Shown: piece by piece, positions 1 through 5,518 of the stretch
Layout: each line of letters begins with the position of its first letter
Position numbering within the stretch: the first letter of the stretch is position 1
DNA from: Paracoccaceae bacterium
Lineage (GTDB): Bacteria > Pseudomonadota > Alphaproteobacteria > Rhodobacterales > Rhodobacteraceae
DNA length: 7,169 nt
NCBI GenBank assembly: GCA_007121055.1
Contig: SKMM01000238.1
Span: 1 to 7,169, forward strand
Direction of reading: 5' to 3'
Program-made: the position numbers and the translations under genes
The notes under the pieces: model-generated
The model's database searches: none
Told to the model about the DNA's origin: nothing
What the model saw: the letters and a program-made list of their open reading frames with translations, nothing else

Positions 1-141
1 ACCAATGTCGAGACCATCGAGGTCGTCCGCCGCGGCAAGGTCCGCCGCGCCAAGCTGTATTACCTGCGCGCCCGCCGCGGCAAGTCCGCCCGGATCGCCG
101 AAAAGACCAACTACCGCCCCCTGAAGGGCGCCCAGGCGTAA
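1..141 (+). CDS. rplS: 50S ribosomal protein L19, C-terminal part (5' end outside the window)
   Basis: Reading from base 1 in frame 1 gives 46 residues and a TAA stop at 139-141. The segment contains the L19 core motif VVRRGKVRRAKLYYLR followed by GKSARIAEK, which is diagnostic of the C-terminal half of bacterial L19. L19 sits at the 30S-50S interface of the large subunit and contributes to an intersubunit bridge. A full-length protein is usually about 115-130 residues, so roughly two thirds of the gene lies to the left of the window. The short tail after IAEK (TNYRPLKGAQA) is typical of the lineage-variable end of the protein. It is followed by rpmE after 119 nt on the same strand, so the two ribosomal genes probably share a transcript. 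The identification is secure; only the start is unseen. Confidence 0.96.
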   Translation, partial: TNVETIEVVRRGKVRRAKLYYLRARRGKSARIAEKTNYRPLKGAQA

Positions 142-148
142 CCACAAA

Positions 149-240
149 TTTTCCGGATGAGGTGACGGCCCCAGCCCATGCAGCGTCCCGTCGAGGCGAC
201 AAGGCAAGAGGCAGCGCCACAGCCGGTCTCTTCCGGAAAA
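149..240 (+). repeat. 9-bp inverted repeat in the rplS-rpmE spacer (possible L31 leader element)
   Basis: The arms are TTTTCCGGA at 149-157 and TCCGGAAAA at 232-240, an exact 9-bp inverted repeat enclosing 74 nt. The right arm lies within the local palindrome TTCCGGAA (231-238). The left arm is in the near-palindrome TTCCGGAT (151-158), so the same core also occurs as a direct repeat. Smaller complementary elements lie between the arms: GTCG/CGAC with a 3-nt loop at 190-200, and GACG 164-167 with CGTC 184-187. The AT-rich flanks stand out against the surrounding GC-rich DNA. In the rpmE mRNA the arms could form a long-range stem that closes a leader structure just above the ribosome binding site. 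Autoregulatory leaders for L31 are known in other bacterial groups; a function here is inference. A protein-binding site with two half-sites is the alternative. Confidence 0.45.
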
Positions 241-248
241 CAAACACC

Positions 249-253
249 AGGAG
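249..253 (+). promoter_or_regulatory. Ribosome binding site of rpmE
   Basis: AGGAG lies 7 nt before the ATG at 261. It supports that start over the in-frame ATG at 162, which would add 33 residues not found in L31 proteins. Confidence 0.8.
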
Positions 254-260
254 CGGCGAG

Positions 261-482
261 ATGAAGACGGACATCCACCCCGACTACCACATGATCAACG
301 TCAAGATGACCGATGGCACGATCGTGCAGATGAAATCGACCTGGGGGAAGGAGGGCGACACGCTGACGCTCGAGATCGACCCCTCGGCCCACCCGGCCTG
401 GACCGGCGGATCGCAGCGGCTGATGGACACCGGCGGACGCGTGTCGAAGTTCAAGAACAAGTACGCGGGCTTCGGCTTCTGA
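261..482 (+). CDS. rpmE: 50S ribosomal protein L31, zinc-independent (cysteine-free) form
   Basis: The 73-residue product begins MKTDIHPDYH and ends GGRVSKFKNKYAGFGF. This matches bacterial L31 from the N-terminal KxDIHP motif through STWGKEGDT and HPAWTGG to the conserved GGRVxKF end. L31 binds the central protuberance region of the 50S subunit and helps bridge to the 30S. The protein has no cysteine at all: the zinc-ligand positions of the E. coli type (CxC and CxxC) are replaced by residues around TDG and DPSAH. This is the zinc-independent form common in alphaproteobacteria, so it should not depend on zinc supply. An in-frame extension to ATG 162 exists but lacks family similarity, while ATG 261 has a good AGGAG. 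It is downstream of rplS and is closed by a strong hairpin 21 nt past its stop. Confidence 0.96.
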   Translation: MKTDIHPDYHMINVKMTDGTIVQMKSTWGKEGDTLTLEIDPSAHPAWTGGSQRLMDTGGRVSKFKNKYAGFGF

Positions 483-503
483 GCCCGACCCGCCGTCACG
501 CCA

Positions 504-537
504 ATGGGGCCCGCGCGGGATGCCGCGCGGGCCCCAT
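504..537 (+). terminator. GC hairpin ending the rplS-rpmE unit (terminator-like, no U-tract)
   Basis: A perfect 15-bp stem has its left arm at 504-518 (ATGGGGCCCGCGCGG) and its right arm at 523-537, with a GATG tetraloop. It begins 21 nt after the rpmE stop. The following bases (GCATGTGTTGCC) contain only scattered T residues, so it is a canonical intrinsic terminator in stem strength but not in its uridine tail. In very GC-rich bacteria such hairpins often mark 3' ends, with or without Rho or RNA processing. It separates the ribosomal genes from mipZ. Because the stem is a perfect palindrome it could act on either strand. Confidence 0.75.
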
Positions 538-549
538 GCATGTGTTGCC

Positions 550-600
550 TCAATGTTGCGCCGCAGGGCTTTGACCGCGGGCCTCTTTCAAGTTGCGCCG
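550..600 (+). repeat. Short direct repeat upstream of mipZ
   Basis: TCAATGTTGCGCCG at 550-563 and TCAAGTTGCGCCG at 588-600 differ only by one inserted T; the shared GTTGCGCCG cores are 37 bp apart. The second copy runs into the 10-bp palindrome GCGCCGGCGC (595-604). The repeats lie in the 133-nt gap between the rpmE hairpin and mipZ, where the mipZ promoter is expected. A regulator binding at two sites is possible, but a chance repeat in GC-rich DNA is not excluded. I could not identify a convincing -35/-10 pair: TTGACC at 571-576 has no suitable -10 at 16-18 bp. Confidence 0.35.
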
Positions 601-670
601 GCGCTGCTACACAGGGGCGTGACCGCCCGGCCCGCGCCGCCGGCGGCATGCCAGGGCCACCGGAGGGCGC

Positions 671-1474
671 ATGGGCCACATCATCGTCGTCGGCAACGAA
701 AAGGGGGGCTCGGGCAAGTCCACCACGGCGATGCACATCGGCACGGCGCTGTCCCGGCTGGGCCATTCGGTGGGCGCCATCGACCTCGACCTGCGCCAGC
801 AGAGCATGGGGCGGTACCTCGAAAACCGCGCCGCCCACGCCCGCCGCCAGGGCCTCGAGCTGCCCAGCCCGATCCGCGCCCATCTGCCGCCCGCCCCCGA
901 GACCTCCGACCCCGACGCCCAGCCCGACGACCACCGCCTGCACGCAGCCCTCCAGGCGCTCGCCGACTGCGAGTTCGTGCTGATCGACTGCCCCGGCTCC
1001 CACACCCGCCTCAGCCAGCTGGCGCACGCGCTCGCCGACACGCTGGTCACGCCGCTCAACGACAGCTTCGTGGATTTCGACCTGCTCGCCCGCATCGACC
1101 CCGACAGCGGCAAGGTCCTCGGCCCCTCGATCTACGCCGAGATGGTCTGGAACGCCCGCCAGGCCCGCGCGCGGGCCCAGATGCCGCCCATTGACTGGCT
1201 GGTGCTGCGCAACCGCCTCGGCGCGCAGGCCATGCACAACAAGCGCAAAGTGGGCTCGGCGCTCGGCGACCTCGCCCGCCGCATCGGCTTTCGCGTGGCC
1301 CCCGGCTTCGGCGAGCGCGTGATCTTCCGCGAGCTCTTCCCCCGCGGCCTCACGCTGCTGGACCTGCGCGACGTCGGCGGCGAGTCCATGAGCCTGTCCA
1401 ACGTCGCCGCCCGGCAGGAGCTGCGTGACCTCATCGCCGAGCTGCGCCTGCCCGGCGTCAGCGTAACCTTCTGA
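671..1474 (+). CDS. mipZ: Division-plane positioning ATPase MipZ (ParA/MinD family)
   Basis: The 267-residue protein is a deviant-Walker P-loop ATPase. EKGGSGKST at residues 10-18 carries the signature lysine K11 and the P-loop lysine K16. IDLDLRQQS follows at 37-45, with D38 and D40 in the A' region. The Walker B-like LIDCPG is at 104-109. MipZ hallmarks are the stretch TPLNDSFVDFDLL just after residue 125, WLVLRNRL, and RVIFRELFPRGLTLLDL near the C-terminus, all as in Caulobacter MipZ as I recall it. MipZ dimerises with ATP, binds ParB at the origins and DNA nonspecifically, and inhibits FtsZ polymerisation away from midcell. GGAGG at 662-666 lies 4 nt before the ATG. Its stop is 10 nt before galE, so the two are probably cotranscribed. 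Plain ParA is the alternative, but parB is absent next door and the MipZ motifs decide it. Confidence 0.94.
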   Translation: MGHIIVVGNEKGGSGKSTTAMHIGTALSRLGHSVGAIDLDLRQQSMGRYLENRAAHARRQGLELPSPIRAHLPPAPETSDPDAQPDDHRLHAALQALADCEFVLIDCPGSHTRLSQLAHALADTLVTPLNDSFVDFDLLARIDPDSGKVLGPSIYAEMVWNARQARARAQMPPIDWLVLRNRLGAQAMHNKRKVGSALGDLARRIGFRVAPGFGERVIFRELFPRGLTLLDLRDVGGESMSLSNVAARQELRDLIAELRLPGVSVTF

Positions 1475-1475
1475 C

Positions 1476-1480
1476 GGAGG
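1476..1480 (+). promoter_or_regulatory. Ribosome binding site supporting the GTG start of galE
   Basis: GGAGG begins 2 nt after the mipZ stop and lies 4 nt before the GTG at 1485. The GTG places the Rossmann glycine motif at the usual distance from the N-terminus, and there is no in-frame ATG near it. Confidence 0.75.
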
Positions 1481-1484
1481 CAGC

Positions 1485-2492
1485 GTGGCCACCATCCTTC
1501 TGACGGGCGGCGCCGGCTACATCGGCTCCCACACCTGCGTGGCGCTGGCCCAGGCCGGCCACCGCCCCGTCATCCTCGACGATTTCTCCAACGCCGCCGA
1601 GGATGTCCCCGACCGCCTCGCCCACCTCCTCGGCAGCACGCCGGAGGTCTGGCGCGGCTCCGTCCTCGACGCGGAGCTGCTGGCCCGCCTCTTCGCCACC
1701 CACGACATCGCGGTGGTGATGCATTTCGCCGCCCTCAAGGCCGTGGGCGTGTCCATGCAGCGCCCCCTCGACTATGCCCGCACGAACCTCGGCGGCCTGA
1801 TGACGCTCCTGGAGGCGATGCGCACGGCCTCCGTCCACCGCCTCGTCTACTCCTCCTCCGCCATGGTCTACGGCCTGCCCGAGACCATCCCCATCCCCGA
1901 GGACGCCCCCACCGGCTTTGCCAACCCCTATGGCTACACCAAGCTCGCGGGCGAGCAGCTCCTGGAACAACTCGCCGCCTCCGACCCCCGCTGGGCCTTC
2001 GGCATCCTGCGCTACTTCAACCCCGTGGGCGCCCATGCCTCGGGCCTGATAGGCGAGGACCCCGCCGACATTCCCAACAACCTGATGCCCTACATCGCCC
2101 GCGTCGCGACCGGAGAGCTCCCCCACCTCCAGGTCTTCGGCGACGACTACCCCACCCCCGACGGCACCGGCATCCGCGACTACATCCATGTCGAGGATCT
2201 GGCCGAGGGTCATGTCCTCTCGCTGCAATCGCTCATGCGCACGGGGCAGGGGCACCTGCTGAACCTCGGCACCGGGCAGGGCCGCTCCGTGCTGGAGGTG
2301 CTGGCCGCCTACGGTCGTGCCTGCGGCCGCACGCTGCCCCATGTCATCGCCCCCCGCCGCCCCGGCGACGTGCCGATCCTCTGCGCCGACCCCACCCGCG
2401 CGGCCGAGCTCCTGGGCTTCCGCGCCCGCCGCAGCCTCGACGACATGTGCGCCTCCAGCTGGCGCTGGATCACCCGCCGGCAGGGGGATTGA
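1485..2492 (+). CDS. galE: UDP-glucose 4-epimerase
   Basis: This 335-residue extended short-chain dehydrogenase interconverts UDP-glucose and UDP-galactose using tightly bound NAD+. The N-terminal Rossmann motif TGGAGYIGSHTC occupies residues 7-18 and the NAD-ribose aspartates are D32-D33. The catalytic residues S124, Y149 and K153 (YGYTK) fall at exactly the E. coli GalE numbers. RYFNPVGAH at 176-184, IPNNLMPYIA at 196-205, DGTGIRDYIHV at 226-236 and APRRPGD at 289-295 are further family blocks. Length is near the usual 338. L299 replaces the bulky tyrosine of E. coli GalE at the sugar-binding gate, which may widen the pocket towards UDP-GlcNAc; that is inference. The GTG start has GGAGG upstream. 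It sits 10 nt after mipZ and 3 nt before the aminotransferase, so cotranscription is likely. A role in LPS or exopolysaccharide precursor supply is plausible. Confidence 0.95.
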   Translation: MATILLTGGAGYIGSHTCVALAQAGHRPVILDDFSNAAEDVPDRLAHLLGSTPEVWRGSVLDAELLARLFATHDIAVVMHFAALKAVGVSMQRPLDYARTNLGGLMTLLEAMRTASVHRLVYSSSAMVYGLPETIPIPEDAPTGFANPYGYTKLAGEQLLEQLAASDPRWAFGILRYFNPVGAHASGLIGEDPADIPNNLMPYIARVATGELPHLQVFGDDYPTPDGTGIRDYIHVEDLAEGHVLSLQSLMRTGQGHLLNLGTGQGRSVLEVLAAYGRACGRTLPHVIAPRRPGDVPILCADPTRAAELLGFRARRSLDDMCASSWRWITRRQGD

Positions 2493-2495
2493 GCC

Positions 2496-3707
2496 ATGCG
2501 CTATGCCAGCGTGACCGACCGCCTTGCCGGCCTCGGCGGCGCAAAATGGGCGGTGCACATGCGCGCGGTCGAGCTGCAGCGCGCCGGCCGTGACGTGATC
2601 TTCCTGACCATCGGCGAGCCCGATGTGCCCACCCCCGACGCCCTGCGCACCGCCACAGAATGCGCGCTCCGCGCCGGCCGCACCGGCTATTCCAACGGGC
2701 GCGGAGAGCCCGGCCTCCTCGACGCCCTCGCCGCCCGCTACACTGCCCGCCTCGGCATCCCCATCACCCCCGAACGGTTCCTGTGCTTCCCCGGCACCCA
2801 GACCGCCCTCTACGCCGTCCTGACAGGCATCGCCGAGGCAGACTGCGAAGTCCTCGTCGGCGACCCCATGTACGCCACCTATGAGGGCGTGATCCGCGCC
2901 GGCGGCGCCACCCCCATCCCCGTGCCCTTGCGCCCCGAGCACGGCTTCCGCCTCCAGCCCGACGACCTCGCCGCCCGCCTCAGCCCCCGCACCCGCGCGG
3001 TGCTCCTCAACACCCCCCACAACCCCACGGGCGCGATCCTGCGCCGCCCCGAGCTCGAAGCCATCCTCTCCCTCGCCCGGGCCCACGACCTCTGGATCAT
3101 CTCCGATGAGGTCTACCAGGACCTGACCCACGGCCCCACCCCGTTCATCTCCCCCCTCGCGCTGCCCGGCGCCGCGGAGCGCGTGGTGGTCTGCTCCTCC
3201 ATCTCCAAAAGCCACGCCGCCGCCGGCTTCCGCTCCGGCTGGTGCCTCGGCCCCGAGGCGTTCTGCGACCGCCTCCTGCCGCTGGCCGAGACCATGCTCT
3301 TCGGCAACCAGCCTTTCATCGCCGACATGACCGAGGCCGCCCTGCGCGCCCCCAACATGGTCGCAGCCGCCATGCGCACCCGCCTCGCCCGCCGCGCAGA
3401 CCTCCTCGCCCGCCGGCTCGACGGCACGGCGGGCCTACGCATCCACCGCCCCGAGGCGGGCATGTTCGCCCTCCTCGACGTCTCCGGCTGCGGCCTGGAC
3501 GGCACCAGCTTCGCCGAGGCGCTGCTCGACCAACAGGGCGTCGCCGTCATGCCTGGCGCCTCCTTCGGGGCCGCCCTGGCCGACTGGGTCCGCATCGCGC
3601 TGACGGTGGACGACGCCGTGCTGGACGCCGCCGCCGAGCGCATCGCCAGCCATGCCGCTGCCCTCCGCCGCACCCGCCGCCCCGCCCTCGCGCGCCCGGC
3701 CGGGTAA
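2496..3707 (+). CDS. Class I/II PLP-dependent aminotransferase, arginine:pyruvate transaminase (AruH)-like
   Basis: The 403-residue protein is a fold-type I aminotransferase. Visible landmarks are GEPDVPTPD at 40-48, the PLP ring stacking region near Y126, NPTG at 176-179, DEVY at 204-207, the Schiff-base lysine K238 in SSISKSH with R246 downstream, and R366 (WVRIALT) as the likely substrate-carboxylate arginine. The block DPMYATYEGV, the run from PVPLRPEHGFRL to NTPHNPTGA, and AHDLWIISDEVY resemble Pseudomonas AruH, which moves the alpha-amino group of arginine to pyruvate. Aspartate or aromatic transaminases share the fold but match less well, so substrate assignment is tentative. The ATG follows the galE stop by 3 nt with a G-rich AGGGGG at 2482-2487. 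The C-terminal 14 residues are Arg/Ala/Pro-rich and look disordered. No signal peptide is seen; the enzyme is cytoplasmic. Confidence 0.85.
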   Translation: MRYASVTDRLAGLGGAKWAVHMRAVELQRAGRDVIFLTIGEPDVPTPDALRTATECALRAGRTGYSNGRGEPGLLDALAARYTARLGIPITPERFLCFPGTQTALYAVLTGIAEADCEVLVGDPMYATYEGVIRAGGATPIPVPLRPEHGFRLQPDDLAARLSPRTRAVLLNTPHNPTGAILRRPELEAILSLARAHDLWIISDEVYQDLTHGPTPFISPLALPGAAERVVVCSSISKSHAAAGFRSGWCLGPEAFCDRLLPLAETMLFGNQPFIADMTEAALRAPNMVAAAMRTRLARRADLLARRLDGTAGLRIHRPEAGMFALLDVSGCGLDGTSFAEALLDQQGVAVMPGASFGAALADWVRIALTVDDAVLDAAAERIASHAAALRRTRRPALARPAG

Positions 3708-3767
3708 CCCGATCCCCCTTGCGCCACGCCGCAACTCCGTCTTCCCTGCCGAAGCCACCCCCGAACC

Positions 3768-3773
3768 GGAGAG
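3768..3773 (+). promoter_or_regulatory. Ribosome binding site that sets the amidohydrolase start
   Basis: GGAGAG lies 5 nt before the GTG at 3779. The frame is open much further upstream, to 3242, but that extension overlaps the aminotransferase gene and reads as low-complexity Pro/Arg-rich shadow, so the GTG is the credible start. The 71-nt spacer 3708-3778 shows nothing else. Confidence 0.7.
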
Positions 3774-3778
3774 CCCCC

Positions 3779-5449
3779 GTGCCCGCATCGCCCGCCGCCG
3801 AGACCATCCTCACCAATGCCCGCGTCCTGACCATGGACCCCGACCGGCCACGGGCCGAGGCCGTGGCCATCGCCGAGGGACGCATCCTCGCCGTGGGCAC
3901 GCGGGCCGAGATCAAGGCCCTTGCCGGCCAGGGCTGCGAGGAGATCGATGCCGGCGGCGCCACCGTTCTGCCGGGCTTCGTCGAGAGCCACATGCACCTC
4001 TTCCCCGGCGGGGCCGAGCTCGACCACCTCCAGCTCCTCGGCATCACCGGCGCGGACCCGCTGGCGCAGGCCGTGCGCGCCTATGCCGACGCCCGCCCCG
4101 ACCAGTCCCTCATCGCGGCGCAGGGCGCCGACTATGCCATCCTCGTCGACCGGGCAGTGACCCGCGCCGACCTCGACGCGATCCTGCCCGACCGACCGCT
4201 GGTGCTGGTGGCCGCCGACCACCACACCGCCTGGGCCAACACCGTGGCCCTGAGCGCGGCCGGAATCCTCGACGGCCGCGCCCTCGACCCCGGCAACGAG
4301 ATCGTCATGGGCCCCGACGGCCGCGCCGCGGGCGAGTTGCGCGAGTTCCAGGCCTTCGGGCCCGTCCTCGCACTCGCGGGCGAGGAGCGCGTCCACCTCG
4401 GCCTTGTCAACGGGCTGGAGCCCGACCCCGCCCCCGACGCCGCCGCCCGCGCCCATGACCGCATGCTCATGGCCCGCGGCCTTGCCCATTGCGCCCGCCA
4501 TGGCATCACCTCCATCGTCAACATGGACGGCAACCGCTACCAGCTTGAACTGCTGTCCGAACTCCGGGCCGAGGGCGGCCTGACGGCCCGCGTCCGCATC
4601 CCGTTCCACCTGCGCGGCGAACGCCCGCTGGAGGTGCTGGAGCAGGCAAGCCGCATGGCCGCGGAGTTCAACGACGACTGGCTCGCCTCGGGCTTCGTCA
4701 AGATGTTCATGGACGGGGTGATCGACAGCGGCACCGCGGTGCGCACCGACGACTACCCGGGCCGTCCCGGCTGGCGCGGCGATCCGCTGTTCTCAGCCGA
4801 GTATTTCGCCGCCGCCTGTACCGAGATCGACCGCCGCGGCCTGCAGATCGCCGTGCACGCCATCGGCTGCGGCGCGGTCCGCCGCACGCTCGACGGCTAC
4901 GCCGCGGCCCGTGCGGCAGGCGGCCCCCGCGACGCCCGTCACCGGATCGAGCACATCGAGCTGATGCACCGCGACGACATCCCCCGCATGGCCGCCCTCG
5001 GCACGGTCGCCTCGGTGCAGCCCTGCCATGTCCCCGGCGCGCTCGACTTCCCGGCCTTCCCCACGCTGGACATGGTGGGCCGCAACCGCTGGCGCGACGC
5101 CTTCCTGACCGGCACGCTGGCGCAGGCCGGCATCCCGCTCGCCTTCGCCACCGACTGGCCTGTGGCCGACGTCAACCCGCTGCGCTGCCTCAAGGCCGCT
5201 CTCACCCGCCAGCCCTTCGCCGAGGACTGTGCCGAAGAACGCATGGGCCTGATGGCCTCGCTCGCCGCCTATACCACCGGCGGCGCCTACGCCGAACACA
5301 CCGAGACCTGGAAGGGCCGCCTGCGCCCCGGTTTCGCCGCCGACATCGCGATCCTCTCGGCCGACATCGAGGCCACCGCCCCCGAGGCGCTCGACACCCT
5401 CCACGTCGCGCGCACCATCACCGGCGGCCGCACCGTCTGGCAGGCCTGA
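3779..5449 (+). CDS. Amidohydrolase family 3 (YtcJ-like) metal-dependent hydrolase
   Basis: With the GTG start the product has 556 residues, close to the usual size of the YtcJ group. The N-terminal beta-sandwich (ILTNARVLTMDP at 10-21, GRILAVG at 34-40) leads to the metal motif GFVESHMHLF with H71 and H73. The TIM barrel then shows VKMFMDGV with K308 (candidate metal-bridging lysine), VHAIG with H360, RHRIEH with H392, and ATDWPV with the catalytic aspartate D459. KGRLRPGFAADIAIL returns to the sandwich. Members such as N-substituted formamide deformylase hydrolyse C-N bonds; the substrate here is unknown. The usual aspartate after HAIG is cysteine (C364). No signal peptide or membrane segment is seen. 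It follows the aminotransferase by 71 nt on the same strand, so a shared catabolic role is possible but unproven. Confidence 0.9.
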   Translation: MPASPAAETILTNARVLTMDPDRPRAEAVAIAEGRILAVGTRAEIKALAGQGCEEIDAGGATVLPGFVESHMHLFPGGAELDHLQLLGITGADPLAQAVRAYADARPDQSLIAAQGADYAILVDRAVTRADLDAILPDRPLVLVAADHHTAWANTVALSAAGILDGRALDPGNEIVMGPDGRAAGELREFQAFGPVLALAGEERVHLGLVNGLEPDPAPDAAARAHDRMLMARGLAHCARHGITSIVNMDGNRYQLELLSELRAEGGLTARVRIPFHLRGERPLEVLEQASRMAAEFNDDWLASGFVKMFMDGVIDSGTAVRTDDYPGRPGWRGDPLFSAEYFAAACTEIDRRGLQIAVHAIGCGAVRRTLDGYAAARAAGGPRDARHRIEHIELMHRDDIPRMAALGTVASVQPCHVPGALDFPAFPTLDMVGRNRWRDAFLTGTLAQAGIPLAFATDWPVADVNPLRCLKAALTRQPFAEDCAEERMGLMASLAAYTTGGAYAEHTETWKGRLRPGFAADIAILSADIEATAPEALDTLHVARTITGGRTVWQA

Positions 5450-5502
5450 TCCTGCCGCCGCTTGCGCCCGCCGGGGCAGGGGCGTAGGCCCGGAGGATCG
5501 GC

Positions 5503-5513
5503 GGGGGGAGGGG
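5503..5513 (+). promoter_or_regulatory. Extended G-rich ribosome binding site of the GAPDH gene
   Basis: GGGGGGAGGGG lies 5 nt before the ATG at 5519 and contains GGAGG. It decides this start over an in-frame TTG at 5462, whose extra 19 residues are Gly/Pro/Arg-rich and precede the conserved AINGFGRIGR. The whole 69-nt spacer (5450-5518) is G-rich on this strand, with G-runs at 5473-5476, 5479-5482, 5503-5508 and 5510-5513. Confidence 0.75.
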
Positions 5514-5518
5514 CGGCG

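Noticed and set aside
162..260. 33-residue N-terminal extension of L31 from ATG 162
   Set aside because: L31 proteins start at the MKxDIHP motif, and ATG 261 has a well-spaced AGGAG. The extension overlaps the candidate leader structure.
571..612. sigma70-like promoter for mipZ using TTGACC at 571-576
   Set aside because: No -10-like hexamer occurs at 16-18 bp; the nearest candidate, CTACAC at 607-612, is about 30 bp away.
3242..3778. Amidohydrolase start far upstream, inside the aminotransferase gene
   Set aside because: The translation there is Arg/Pro-rich shadow of the aminotransferase, and GTG 3779 has GGAGAG 5 nt upstream and gives the normal family length.
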